51,517 nucleotides of DNA, from NCBI GenBank assembly GCA_903925075.1, contig CAIYDQ010000156.1, positions 1 through 51,517 on the forward strand. The letters run 5' to 3'. The notes under the pieces are model-generated. The model saw only the letters and a list, made by a program, of their open reading frames with translations, did not search any database and was not told where the DNA came from. The stretch is from an uncultured Geobacter sp. Lineage in GTDB: Bacteria; Desulfobacterota; Desulfuromonadia; Geobacterales; Geobacteraceae. The position numbers were made by a program, and so were the translations under genes. The number at the start of each line of letters is the position of its first letter. The stretch's first letter is position 1. Below are positions 34,077-43,136 of this stretch, one piece after another.

Positions 34077-35249
34077 ATGAACAAAGATCTGCTGGAAGGG
34101 TGTTACCGTGAAGCGGTCGCGCTCTTGCGCGAAAACTCGACGCCGGGCGGCGTGCTGGCCTCGGCCAGGAACGAGAAATCCGTAGGTCGCCACTACGCCA
34201 GCATCTTCGGGCGCGACGCCTCGATCTGCGCGCTCGGCATGGTCGCCTCCGGGGAGCCGGATTTGATACGCTGCGCAGGCGACGGTCTGCTCACCCTTGC
34301 CAAGCACCAGGCGCTCAACGGCCAGATCCCGAAATACGTGAAGCCGGAACTGGGCGAGGTCGATTTCTGGTATGCCGGCTGCATCGACGCCACCCTCTGG
34401 TGGTTGATCGCCGTCCGCTTCATGGACCGGATCTCGTCCGAGGGTCGCTTGGGCGAACGATTCGCGCCGCAGGTGGCCCTGGCGCTGCGCTGGCTTGAGT
34501 GTCAGGAACACCAAGTCTGGCACCTGCTGCAGCAAAACGAGGCCAGCGACTGGGCCGACATTATGCCTCGCTCCGGCTTCGTACTTTATACCAACGCGCT
34601 CTGGTACTGGACCAAGAGGCTCTACGATCTGCCGAGCGCCCCGCAGACCCGCGATTACGCCAACCTCCTCTTCTGGCCTTTCGGCAAGGTAGTCCCCGAG
34701 CAAAGACGCGCCCGACTGCTCATGCACTACATCCGCAACCGCTGCAAACCGTCCCCTTTTTACCTGAGCTTTGTCAACTTTTCCGTCTGGGGCGAAGAGA
34801 TCGACATCTTCGGCAACATCCTCGCCCAACTGGTCGGCGTCGGAGACGCCACGGGGGCGAACAAAACCGTCTCCAAGATTATGGCGATGAAAGCGGCCCA
34901 TCCCCATCCGATCCGCGTCGTCGGCACCCCCATCGGCCAGCACACGCCCCTGTGGCGTCTCTATATGCAGCGGCATCGGCAGAACCTCGCGTGGCAGTAC
35001 CATAACGGCGGCAGCTGGCCCTTTGTCGGCGGTTTTTGGGTGCTGCTGTTGGCAAAGCTTGGTCGCACCGGGGAGGCGTGGGGCGAACTGGAAAAGCTCG
35101 CCGAGGCGAACCGCGTGAACGATTGGGAATTCAACGAGTGGTTTCATGGCCAAACCGGCGAGCCGATGGGCATGGCGCGGCAGTCCTGGAACGCCGCCTT
35201 GTACATCCTGGCCTATCGGACGCTGGCCGACGGCGCCCGCTATTTCTGA
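34077..35249 (+). CDS. GH100-like (alkaline/neutral invertase-type) glycoside hydrolase
   Basis: 390-residue soluble (alpha/alpha)6-barrel protein. ARNEKSVGRHYASIFGRDAS resembles the YGRDF region; D158 in EASDWADIMPRSGFVLYTNAL matches the catalytic acid motif DWMDR of GH100; E354 in FNEWFHGQTGEPMGMARQSWNAALYI matches the catalytic base. QYHNGGSWPFVGGFW is also conserved. No signal peptide is visible, so it would act in the cytosol, perhaps on sucrose or a compatible sugar. It starts 46 bp after the metallophosphoesterase with a weak ribosome site. Confidence 0.75.
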   Translation: MNKDLLEGCYREAVALLRENSTPGGVLASARNEKSVGRHYASIFGRDASICALGMVASGEPDLIRCAGDGLLTLAKHQALNGQIPKYVKPELGEVDFWYAGCIDATLWWLIAVRFMDRISSEGRLGERFAPQVALALRWLECQEHQVWHLLQQNEASDWADIMPRSGFVLYTNALWYWTKRLYDLPSAPQTRDYANLLFWPFGKVVPEQRRARLLMHYIRNRCKPSPFYLSFVNFSVWGEEIDIFGNILAQLVGVGDATGANKTVSKIMAMKAAHPHPIRVVGTPIGQHTPLWRLYMQRHRQNLAWQYHNGGSWPFVGGFWVLLLAKLGRTGEAWGELEKLAEANRVNDWEFNEWFHGQTGEPMGMARQSWNAALYILAYRTLADGARYF

Positions 35250-35356
35250 CCAAGTTGCGTTTCGCAGCAAGTAACGTCCTTCCGGTTTTTTCCGATTATT
35301 GTCCCTGTTTCTCCCTGTCTACCTCCGCATATCCCCTTAGATCGAGCTTTTACCGG

Positions 35357-35385
35357 CGTAACGCCATCGTCACTATGATGTTGCC
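35357..35385 (+). promoter_or_regulatory. Weak Pho-box-like site upstream of the chemoreceptor
   Basis: CGTAACG-CCAT-CGTCACT-ATGA-TGTTGCC, three 7-bp units at 11-bp spacing. The units are looser than the sites at 37564, 41087 and 42015. A TATCTT/TATGCT stretch lies 20-30 bp further on. Confidence 0.35.
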
Positions 35386-35503
35386 AAATCGGAACAAACC
35401 TTTCGGCTATCTTATGCTTTAATCGGTTTCGTCACCGCTTCCATCGACATCGATATCGATTCGATCAAGAGTCGTAGGCAAACGCGCAGCGAAAGGAGTT
35501 GAA

Positions 35504-37231
35504 ATGAATTGGTATAACGGGCTTACTCTGGGGAGGAAAATCCTGGTTGGTTTTCTGTTGGTGACCGGGATTTCCGGCCTGAGCGGGATTCTGGCCGCCG
35601 GCAGCATTTGGGAGGTCGGCAAGCGCGGCGAACTCATGTACACCGGCAACCTGATCCCGCTTAGCAACCTGCCGGACGTGGTCAAGGGGTACAAGACCTC
35701 CCTCACCCTGATGCGCGACATCATCATCGACAAGGCGCCCCAAGAGCAGACCGAACATCTGGAGAAGCTGAAGCAGTCGGAAGAAAGCGTAAGCAAGGGG
35801 CTGGCAGCGTTTTTCGCCTCGAACCGCTCGGCCGAGGCCTTGGTCCTGCAAAAGAGCATCGACGAAGACCTGAAGCTCTATCAATTCTTCCGCGAAAAAA
35901 TCTGCGACCTGGCCACCACGGATCGGCGTGACGAGGCGATCAACATCATGCGCACCCAGGCGACGGACGTCATTGACCGGCTCGACGAAAGCATCGCCAA
36001 GATCGTCGATCTCAACAAGGCGCAGGCGCGCAAGCGCTACCTGGAAAACTCCGCGGCGGCCCGCTACGCCCTCTCCATCAGCGCACTCTTCCTCTCGCTG
36101 GGCGTATTGTCCGCTCTTTTCGTCGGCTACTTCCTGCACCTGGGGATCACTGCGCCGGTGAAGGCGATCGCCGAGAAGGTGGCGGCCATCGCCGGCGGCG
36201 ACCTGACGGCGCGGGTCGGCGGCTACGGCGACAAAAAATCCAGAAACGAGCTGCATGTGCTGGCGCGTAACGTCGACCAGATGGCGGATACCCTGCACCA
36301 GGTGGTGGCAAGCATCGCCCATGAAGCCCTGAAACTCTCCTCCGCTTCCAGCCACCTGAACAGCGCCTCCGTGACCATGGCCCAGAGGGCCGAGCTCACC
36401 ACCGAAGAGGTGCATGCCGTGGCCAGCTCCAGCACCGAGATGAACCAGACCGCCTCGGAGATCGCCCGCAACTGCACCACGGCGGCGGACAACGTGCTGT
36501 TGGCCAACGCCGCGGTGGAGAAGGGGGGCAAGAGCATGACCGAGACCATCGCCTCCATGCGGCAGATAGGCGAGCATGCCCGCAGCACCTCCAAGGTCAT
36601 CTCGCAACTGGGCGAGCGCTCGCTGCAGATAGGGGAGATCACCGAGACCATCAACGACATCGCCGATCAAACGAACCTGCTTGCCTTGAACGCGGCCATC
36701 GAGGCGGCGCGGGCCGGCGAGCACGGCAGGGGATTCGCGGTGGTGGCCGACGAGGTGCGCGCCCTGGCCTCGCGCACCACCTCCGCCACCAAGGAGATTT
36801 CCGAAATGATCAAGTCCATTCAGGCCGAGACCCGGCAGGCGATAGCGGCCATGGACAAAGGAGTTGCTGAGGCGGATCAGGGGGTGGTGAAGGCGGAAAG
36901 CACCGGCGGTTCCTTGGAAGCGATCATGGCGACCATCTGCTCCATTTCGCTGGAGGTAAGCCAGATCGCCACCGCCGCCGAGGAGCAGAGCTCGACCGTG
37001 CACGACATAACCGGCAACATGCAAAAGGTGACGGAGATCATCAACGAGAGCGCCGCCGGCACCCAGCAGTTCGCCACCGCGGCCTCGGAGATGCATATCA
37101 TGGCGGCGGAGCTGAAAAGAATAGTAAGCGGATTCAACGTCGAGGCGGCCGCCTCCGCGCTGCACGATCAGCGGATGGAAGAAAGCGGCAGCCACGGTTT
37201 TTTCCCGCAAGTCGATTTTTCCGCGGCCTGA
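35504..37231 (+). CDS. Methyl-accepting chemotaxis protein with 4-helix-bundle sensor
   Basis: 575-residue receptor. TM1 at about 10-32, a periplasmic four-helix-bundle ligand domain (about 35-185), TM2 at about 187-210, HAMP to about 265, and a signalling domain with the hairpin [29 protein letters not shown] region and [15 protein letters not shown]. No CheR-tethering pentapeptide is seen at the C-terminus (FSAA). The start has AAAGGAGTTG upstream. Ligand unknown. It heads a block with a GGDEF-EAL protein, PhoB2 and PstS2. Confidence 0.92.
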   Translation: MNWYNGLTLGRKILVGFLLVTGISGLSGILAAGSIWEVGKRGELMYTGNLIPLSNLPDVVKGYKTSLTLMRDIIIDKAPQEQTEHLEKLKQSEESVSKGLAAFFASNRSAEALVLQKSIDEDLKLYQFFREKICDLATTDRRDEAINIMRTQATDVIDRLDESIAKIVDLNKAQARKRYLENSAAARYALSISALFLSLGVLSALFVGYFLHLGITAPVKAIAEKVAAIAGGDLTARVGGYGDKKSRNELHVLARNVDQMADTLHQVVASIAHEALKLSSASSHLNSASVTMAQRAELTTEEVHAVASSSTEMNQTASEIARNCTTAADNVLLANAAVEKGGKSMTETIASMRQIGEHARSTSKVISQLGERSLQIGEITETINDIADQTNLLALNAAIEAARAGEHGRGFAVVADEVRALASRTTSATKEISEMIKSIQAETRQAIAAMDKGVAEADQGVVKAESTGGSLEAIMATICSISLEVSQIATAAEEQSSTVHDITGNMQKVTEIINESAAGTQQFATAASEMHIMAAELKRIVSGFNVEAAASALHDQRMEESGSHGFFPQVDFSAA

Positions 37232-37563
37232 GCAGATCCCGAGGCGACGCCCCGCGGATAGGCGGGCGCTGCCCTGGCATTTCTCCCCCTCCCTCCTTCG
37301 CCAAGGCCTCGGCGGACAAGCCCTTTATGGGAGGGGGCGGGGAGAGCTTTCGCGAGCTTTTCACCCTCTCCCCAACCCTTCCCTCAAGGGAGAGGGGCTA
37401 TGCGATTGGCCCCGTCCTTGCCTTGACGACAGCGACCGTGGCACCGTTGCGACGTCGCGTTTCGTACCTCAACGCGACCTACGGAAACTCCCCACTCCCG
37501 CGACCCTATCCATCCTCCTGATCCCGCAGCTCCCGCGGCTCCCCGCGACTTTTCGTAATGCGG
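37232..37563. other. Intergenic region with C-rich hairpins and a dispersed repeat
   Basis: About 330 bp without a gene. It contains CCCTCTCCC...GGGAGAGGG inverted segments near 37366-37396 and a TCGCGTTTCGTACCTCAACG segment related to one near 7093. Its 3' end leads into a Pho-box-like site. Confidence 0.5.
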
Positions 37564-37581
37564 TTGTAACAATGATGTTAC
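37564..37581 (+). promoter_or_regulatory. Pho-box-like site upstream of the GGDEF-EAL gene
   Basis: TTGTAAC-AATG-ATGTTAC, two 7-bp units separated by 4 bp. It matches the site before the second phoB in spacing and in sequence. It is 67 bp before the start codon. Confidence 0.55.
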
Positions 37582-37647
37582 TTAAACAGAACACCGTTGG
37601 CGGCCTTTTTATGTTTAAATTCGTCAGGCAATGGCGGAGGGCCGGAT

Positions 37648-40548
37648 ATGTTGAACTTGAAAAACAACGCAACGGGAAGCAGCGCGAGAGCGGTACCGCT
37701 CCCCACAACGATTCTCGGCTGTTTGACGATCATGGTCGGCTGGCTGCTGCTGAAGGAGATCGCCGCCAGCTATTCGGGCGGCCGGCAGGGGCCTCCGCTG
37801 GAGTTTTCGGCCGCCAACCTGCTGATCGTCGGCGTGCCGGTTGCCGCCGTTCTCTATCGGATCTTCCGCCGCCTGACCCGGGAGGCCGAGTCGATCCGAG
37901 ACGCCTTCTACAAAGCGATCGGCATCTCGATCAACGCCATCTGCATCAGCCGGGTGCAGGACGGCGTCATTCTCAAAATAAACGGCGGTTTCACCGCGCT
38001 GACCGGCTACGGCGAGGCCGACGCGCTCTCCAAAAAGGTGAAGGAACTCGACCTTTGGGAATCCCCCGCCCATTACGAGTGGCTGGTCAGGGAAATCGTC
38101 AAGAAGGGGAAGGTGCGGGACCTCGAGGTGAGCCTGGTATCGAAGATCGGCGCCCTGAAGAGCGGCCTTTTGACCGCCAGCATGATCGAATGCTGCGGCG
38201 GCCCCTGTATCTTCGCCATCATTCGCGACGTCACCGCCCTGAAGAGCGCGCAGGAGCGGATCGAAAGACTCTCCTATTACGACCTCGGCACCGGGCTCCC
38301 CAACCAGAATCTGCTCATGGATCGGTTGGACCATCTGATCTCGCTCAACGTCAGGCAACTGCGCCCGACCGCCGTCATTTACGTAGGCTTGTGGGGTTTC
38401 AAGGGGATCGTGGACGCCATGGGGCACGCCGGCAGCAACGACGTGCTGAAGGATCTCGCCAGGAGGCTGATTTCGTCGCTGCGCGATTCCGACACCGTCG
38501 CTCGTCTGCACCGCGACGAGCTGGTGGTCTTGTTGGGCGGAGACCTGCGGGACACCGATATCGACGTGGTGATCGCCAAGTTGGAAAAAGTTCTCGCCGG
38601 GCCGATTGCCATCCCGGGCGGGGAGATAACCGTCTCGGCGAGCCTGGGCATCGCCTGTTATCCGTCGGACGGGTTGAGCGCGGAACTGCTGCTGCAGCAC
38701 TCGCACGCCGCCATGAATCAAGCCAGGTCGCAGGGGGGCGGCTTCCAGTACTATTCCGCCTCCATGAATGAAAAGGCCCTGGAGCGTCTGCGCATCGAGT
38801 CCGGCATGATGCGCAGCCTTGACGAGGGCGAGTTCTTCCTTTGCTATCAGCCGAAGTACGCGGGCGACGGCCGGGAGATTACCGGCATGGAGGCGCTGGT
38901 CCGCTGGAGTCGCGACGGCGAACTGGTCATGCCCGGCGCCTTCATCCCGGTGGCCGAGGACAACGGCATGATCGTGAAACTGGGCGAATGGGTGCTGAGG
39001 GAGGCGTGCCGGCAAAACGTCTCCTGGCGCGACCAGGGGCTTTCCCCGGTGCAGGTCTCGGTAAACATCTCGGCGCGTCAACTGCGCGACGCCGATTTCG
39101 CCGACAAGGTCGAAGGGATCGTCAGGGAGAGCGGGCTGGAGCCGGAATTTCTGGAGCTGGAGATCACGGAAAGCGCCATCATGTGCATTTCGGACGATCT
39201 CGTGCTCAAGCTGCTGCGGCTGAAGGAGTTGGGCGTCAGCATCTCCATCGACGACTTCGGCACTGGTTATTCCTCGCTCTCCTATCTCAAGAACCTCCCC
39301 ATCGACAAGATCAAGATCGATCGTTCCTTCGTCATGGACATCGTCACCGACCCCGACGACGCCGCCATCGTGGACGCCGTCATCTCCATCGCCCACGCCC
39401 TGAACCTGTGCGTCATCGCCGAAGGGGTGGAGAGCCAGGCGCAGTTCGACTTCCTGGTCGGCAGGAACTGCACCGAGTTTCAGGGGTACTACTTTTCCAA
39501 GCCGCTCAGCGCCGAGCATTTCGCCGACCTGCTGAGGTCCAGGGAAACCGCCGCCGTCTGCAGGGACGCCGCGAAGTCGTTGAGATTTCGCGAGGCGGCC
39601 GCCTCCCGGAGGAAACCGCGCCTGAGCAGAATTTGCCGGGCGTTGCGGGGGAGGGAGCCCGCCGCCTTGCCTGCGCAGGCGTCCCGTTTCACGGCCGGCA
39701 GAACCGAGACCGGCGGCGGCGCCGAATGCATGCGGGACGTGGCGCGCCTGGTGCAGCCGGTCTCGCCGCAGGACCGGATCATCAACGTGCTGAGCCGGTT
39801 CCAGTTGGACCCCGAGTTGAAGGTGCTCCCGGTAGTGGAGGAGGAGTCGGTGGTCGGCATGGTGAACCGCTCCACCTTTTTCGAGGAACATATCATCGGC
39901 AAACAGGGGTACGCCGCCCATATCAACCATTCCAAAAAGATCAAGGAACTCATGGAGCCGGTGGCCTTCACCTTCGAGGCCTCGACCCGCATCGAGGACG
40001 CGGCGGCCATACTGCAATCGATGATCAGCACCCTGCGCATCGACAACATCTGCATCACCCTGAACGGAGTCTATACGGGGATGATCGACGTGAACCGCAT
40101 CTTCAAGGCGATGACCGAGATCCAGATCGTGCTGGCCAAAGGAGCGAACCCTTTGTCCGGGCTTCCCGGCAACACCAGCATCGAGCGGCAGATCTGCGAG
40201 CGTCTCGACTCCAAGACCCCCTTCGACATCGCCTACATCGACATCGACAACTTCAAGCCCTTCAACGACTATTACGGCTTCCAGAAAGGGGATGAAATCA
40301 TCAAGAAGGTCGCCGAGATCATGGAGCGGGTCGTTGCCGACTCCCCGTTCCACGCCACCACCTTTTGCGGCCACATCGGCGGAGACGACTTCATCCTGAC
40401 GCCGAATCCTTTCGAGCGGAGCAACTGTCGGTGCGGATCGCGGCGGACTTCGACGCGGAGCGTTCCCGGTTCCACGGCGAGAACGATTTCGCCGCCGGCG
40501 GCTATCACGCCTTCAACCGCAAAGGCGAGTTGGAGAGCTTCCCCTTGA
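37648..40548 (+). CDS. Membrane PAS-GGDEF-EAL-CBS-GGDEF c-di-GMP protein (frameshifted near the end)
   Basis: A 966-residue frame as written. Two TM segments (about 17-36 and 52-72), a PAS domain (85-205), a first GGDEF whose motif has decayed to LHRDEL (about 207-375), an EAL domain (384-630) with E414 in MEALVRW, LEITES, DDFGTGYSS, KIDRSF and EGVES intact, a linker, paired CBS domains (about 695-820) and a second GGDEF with GGDDF near 911. Translation leaves the family frame just after GGDDFILT near 40401-40406, giving an unrelated tail. The reading frame that continues the domain (AEQLSVRIAADFDAERSRF) lies one base off and ends at 40694. The likely intact length is about 1,015 residues. 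The start follows GGCGGAGGG. Confidence 0.85.
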   Translation: MLNLKNNATGSSARAVPLPTTILGCLTIMVGWLLLKEIAASYSGGRQGPPLEFSAANLLIVGVPVAAVLYRIFRRLTREAESIRDAFYKAIGISINAICISRVQDGVILKINGGFTALTGYGEADALSKKVKELDLWESPAHYEWLVREIVKKGKVRDLEVSLVSKIGALKSGLLTASMIECCGGPCIFAIIRDVTALKSAQERIERLSYYDLGTGLPNQNLLMDRLDHLISLNVRQLRPTAVIYVGLWGFKGIVDAMGHAGSNDVLKDLARRLISSLRDSDTVARLHRDELVVLLGGDLRDTDIDVVIAKLEKVLAGPIAIPGGEITVSASLGIACYPSDGLSAELLLQHSHAAMNQARSQGGGFQYYSASMNEKALERLRIESGMMRSLDEGEFFLCYQPKYAGDGREITGMEALVRWSRDGELVMPGAFIPVAEDNGMIVKLGEWVLREACRQNVSWRDQGLSPVQVSVNISARQLRDADFADKVEGIVRESGLEPEFLELEITESAIMCISDDLVLKLLRLKELGVSISIDDFGTGYSSLSYLKNLPIDKIKIDRSFVMDIVTDPDDAAIVDAVISIAHALNLCVIAEGVESQAQFDFLVGRNCTEFQGYYFSKPLSAEHFADLLRSRETAAVCRDAAKSLRFREAAASRRKPRLSRICRALRGREPAALPAQASRFTAGRTETGGGAECMRDVARLVQPVSPQDRIINVLSRFQLDPELKVLPVVEEESVVGMVNRSTFFEEHIIGKQGYAAHINHSKKIKELMEPVAFTFEASTRIEDAAAILQSMISTLRIDNICITLNGVYTGMIDVNRIFKAMTEIQIVLAKGANPLSGLPGNTSIERQICERLDSKTPFDIAYIDIDNFKPFNDYYGFQKGDEIIKKVAEIMERVVADSPFHATTFCGHIGGDDFILTPNPFERSNCRCGSRRTSTRSVPGSTARTISPPAAITPSTAKASWRASP

Positions 40549-40694
40549 TTTCCCTGTCGGTGGGCATCGTCAACACCTCCGTCTCGCCGGTCGACTCCTA
40601 CGCCAAGCTGGCGTCGCTGTCGACCGAGGTGAAAAAGGCGGCCAAGAAGAGCCCCGGCACCTCGATCATCGTCCAGGGGCTGGCAGCCGCCTGA
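40404..40694 (+). pseudogene. Displaced C-terminal part of the second GGDEF domain
   Basis: This frame continues the GGDEF domain interrupted in the preceding gene: ESFRAEQLSVRIAADFDAER, GYHAFNRKGELESFPLISLS and VGIVNTSVSPVDSYAKLA are all typical. A single missing base near 40401-40406 (for example CCGGAA read as CCGAA) accounts for the shift. It has no start or ribosome site of its own. Whether the shift is real or a sequencing error is unknown. Confidence 0.75.
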
Positions 40695-40757
40695 CAAAAA
40701 AATGGCCCGAAGGCAGCAACCGCCTCCAGACCGGTGATCATCTCTTGTGGCTCCTCC

Positions 40758-40943
40758 TCATAACGAGGCGGTGGCCGCCCGATGCCCGCTGCTTTCCTTT
40801 ACTCGCTTCGTGACCGGATGCTCTTTGTGGCACCCGCCGCAACATACCTTGCCGGAACCGGTCCGGGTCCAGGGAGTGAGATTCCTGGAATCGCACCAGT
40901 CGCAGTACCAAACGTAATATTCTCCCATAGTCAATAACTTCAT
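40758..40943 (-). CDS. Small zinc-ribbon-like protein
   Basis: 61 residues beginning MKLLTMGEYYVWYC and carrying CDWC and CCGGC, a four-Cys zinc-ribbon pattern (residues 14-17 and 34-38). GGAGAGGG lies upstream of the ATG on the minus strand. It is convergent with the GGDEF-EAL gene. Function unknown; a longer overlapping frame on the same strand is judged a shadow because it lacks the cysteines. Confidence 0.5.
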   Translation of the reverse strand: MKLLTMGEYYVWYCDWCDSRNLTPWTRTGSGKVCCGGCHKEHPVTKRVKESSGHRAATASL

Positions 40944-41086
40944 ATGGCCCTCTCCTCGATATTTTTCTTTCAGGATAGCAGCCTATTATTACATCCATAT
41001 GTCGGCCGTGTGATTTTTCTGCAAAAGGAAGGAGCGGCAGGCGAGGCGGCGGAGCCGTAGCCGGCGAGCGGCGTTTATTTCGCTAC

Positions 41087-41115
41087 ATGTTACACGCCTG
41101 TAACCATTTCTACAT
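41087..41115 (+). promoter_or_regulatory. Pho-box-like site upstream of the second phoB
   Basis: ATGTTAC-ACGC-CTGTAAC-CATT-TCTACAT, three 7-bp units at 11-bp steps, ending 53 bp before the start codon. The first two units match the consensus seen at pstS1 and the GGDEF-EAL gene. Confidence 0.55.
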
Positions 41116-41168
41116 ATTTGCACTGTAGCCTTGGCCCACGAAAAGAAACGCTTGGATGAGGGAACGAT

Positions 41169-41849
41169 ATGCACACCATACTGGTAATCGAAGACGAGAG
41201 GGACCTGGCCGGACTGGTGGCCTTCAACCTGGAAAAGGAAGGGTACCGGTGCGTCATCGCCTGCGACGGCATCCAGGGACTGGAGATGGCCCGGCAGCAT
41301 AATCCCGACCTGATTTTGCTGGACCTGATGCTTCCGGGCATGCTCGGCACCGAGCTGTGCAAATTGTTGAAGAAGGCGGAGAACACCTCGCAGATCCCGG
41401 TGATCATGCTCACGGCCAAGGGGGAGGAAATCGACAAGGTGGTCGGCTTCGAGGTGGGAGCCGACGATTACGTGGTCAAACCCTTCTCCACCAGGGAGCT
41501 GGTCTTGCGGGTGAAAGCGGTCCTGCGGCGTTTCGCGGTGGAAACGGAATCGGAAACCATCATCAATATCGGCACGGTGACCATTGACACCTCGCGGCAC
41601 GTGGTGGCGGTGAAGGGCGAGGAGATCGCCTTCACCAGTACCGAATTCAAGCTGCTGCACACCCTGGTGAAGCGTTGGGGGAGGGTGCAAAGCCGCGACG
41701 TCCTCTTGCGGGACGTCTGGGGATACAACTACGTCGGCGACACCCGGACGGTCGATACCCACATCACCCGTTTGCGGACCAAGATGGGCGAAGCCGGGGA
41801 CATGATCAAGACGGTGCGCGGCTTCGGCTACAAGCTGGAGGAGCGCTAG
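41169..41849 (+). CDS. PhoB-family response regulator (copy 2)
   Basis: 226-residue OmpR-type regulator, an in-register paralogue of the gene at 4028-4708. The receiver has D52 (LLDLMLPG) and K104 (VVKPF); the winged helix ends RTVDTHITRLRTKMG...IKTVRGFGYKLEE. No kinase gene is adjacent, so it may be driven by PhoR at 2274-4031 or act as an orphan. The start follows GAGGGAACG. The last codons and stop are duplicated downstream in a 61-bp tandem repeat. Confidence 0.92.
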   Translation: MHTILVIEDERDLAGLVAFNLEKEGYRCVIACDGIQGLEMARQHNPDLILLDLMLPGMLGTELCKLLKKAENTSQIPVIMLTAKGEEIDKVVGFEVGADDYVVKPFSTRELVLRVKAVLRRFAVETESETIINIGTVTIDTSRHVVAVKGEEIAFTSTEFKLLHTLVKRWGRVQSRDVLLRDVWGYNYVGDTRTVDTHITRLRTKMGEAGDMIKTVRGFGYKLEER

Positions 41850-41955
41850 GAGCAGGTGGGATGATGCGGTTCACGATGTTCACCGCATCCTACCGCTGGA
41901 GGAGCGCTAGGAGCAGTTGCGTAGGATGCGGTTCACGATGTTCACTGCATCCTAC
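41834..41955 (+). repeat. 61-bp tandem duplication carrying two REP-like copies
   Basis: Two units (41834-41894 and 41895-41955). Each starts with GCTGGAGGAGCGCTAGGAGC, the 3' end of the response regulator gene including its stop codon, and ends with the 31-bp palindrome found also at 2247-2277. The first unit spans the real gene end; the second is non-coding. The REP copies are 41863-41893 and 41925-41955 (one mismatch). Confidence 0.85.
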
Positions 41956-42014
41956 CGCCAAGGGAATGCGAAGAGCTAAGAGCACCCCCAAAGATTCACC
42001 TGTATATTTCCCCG

Positions 42015-42049
42015 TTGTCATCATGCTGTCACAACAGGCGCTTTATAAT
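42015..42049 (+). promoter_or_regulatory. Pho-regulated promoter of pstS2
   Basis: Pho box TTGTCAT-CATG-CTGTCAC (42015-42032), very close to the E. coli consensus, then 11 bp, then a perfect -10 TATAAT (42044-42049). This is the classical PhoB-activated layout in which the box replaces the -35. Confidence 0.78.
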
Positions 42050-42079
42050 CTGAGCATCAAAAAACCAAAGGAGGAGTAC

Positions 42080-43108
42080 ATGTTTAAATCGGTAAAAAGA
42101 ACAATTACGGCGCTGGCGTTGGTCGCGGTGACCGCCGCCGCCGGAACCGCCTCGGCAGAGGTCCTGATCAACGGCGCGGGCGCCACCTTCCCCTATCCGC
42201 TTTACTCGAAATGGTTCAGCGAGTACGCGAAGCTCGACACCAGCGTCAAGTTCAACTACCAGTCCATCGGCAGCGGCGGCGGCATCAAGCAGATCACTGC
42301 GCAGACCGTGGACTTCGGGGCGAGCGATAAATTCCTCAGCGACGAAGAGTTGAAAGCGGCCCCCGGCAAGCTGATTCACATCCCGACCGTAATGGGCGCG
42401 GTCGTGGTCACCTACAACGTTCCGGGCGTCGCCAAGGGGTTGAAGCTCAATTCTGAAGAAGTCGCCAACATCTACCTCGGCAAGATCACCATGTGGAACG
42501 ACGCGAAGATCGCGGGCGACAACCCCGGCGTGCAGCTCCCCGCCAAGCCGATCGTGGTGGTGCACCGCTCCGACGGTAGCGGCACGACCAGCATCTTCAC
42601 CGACTATCTTTCCGCAGTCAGCCAGGAGTGGTCGCAGAAGGTAGGCAAGGGCGCCTCGGTCAAGTGGCCGGTCGGTTTGGGCGGCAAAGGGAACGAGGGC
42701 GTTGCCGGTCAGATCAAGACCACGCCCTATTCGGTCGGCTACGTGGAGCTTGCCTATGCCTTCGAAAACAAGCTTCCCTACGCATGGCTTAAAAACAAGA
42801 GTGGCGTCTTCGTGGAGCCTTCCATCCACTCCACCAGCGCGGCGGCTGCCGGTGCGGCAAAGAACATGCCGGCCGATTACCGTATTTCCCTGGTCAACCA
42901 GGCCGGCAAGGACGCTTACCCGGTGGTCGGCTTCACCTGGCTGCTGGTCTATGAGCATCAAAAAGACGCCGTCAAGGGGAAAAAGCTGGTCGAGTTCCTG
43001 AACTGGAGTCTGCACAAAGGGCAGAAGATGGCCTCCCCCATGCTCTACGCGCCGCTTCCCGAAAACGTGCAGAAAATGGTGGAAAAAACCATCAAGAGCA
43101 TCAAGTAG
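42080..43108 (+). CDS. pstS: Phosphate-binding periplasmic protein PstS (copy 2)
   Basis: 343-residue paralogue of the pstS at 974-2002, with a different signal peptide (ends ASA) and the same mature start EVLINGAGATFPYPLYSKWF. The binding motifs GSGGGIKQI, DFGASD and HRSDGSGTTS are intact. It has no permease genes beside it, so it must feed the PstCAB from the other locus. The start follows AAAGGAGGAG. Its upstream Pho box and -10 are the best in the window, so it may be the strongly induced copy under phosphate limitation. Confidence 0.95.
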   Translation: MFKSVKRTITALALVAVTAAAGTASAEVLINGAGATFPYPLYSKWFSEYAKLDTSVKFNYQSIGSGGGIKQITAQTVDFGASDKFLSDEELKAAPGKLIHIPTVMGAVVVTYNVPGVAKGLKLNSEEVANIYLGKITMWNDAKIAGDNPGVQLPAKPIVVVHRSDGSGTTSIFTDYLSAVSQEWSQKVGKGASVKWPVGLGGKGNEGVAGQIKTTPYSVGYVELAYAFENKLPYAWLKNKSGVFVEPSIHSTSAAAAGAAKNMPADYRISLVNQAGKDAYPVVGFTWLLVYEHQKDAVKGKKLVEFLNWSLHKGQKMASPMLYAPLPENVQKMVEKTIKSIK

Positions 43109-43136
43109 CAAGTAGGGATGGACGATTGACTTCCCC

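Noticed and set aside
40738-40998. 86-codon minus-strand frame overlapping the small zinc-ribbon gene
   Set aside because: It has no ribosome site and no cysteine pattern; the 61-codon frame at 40758-40943 fits better.
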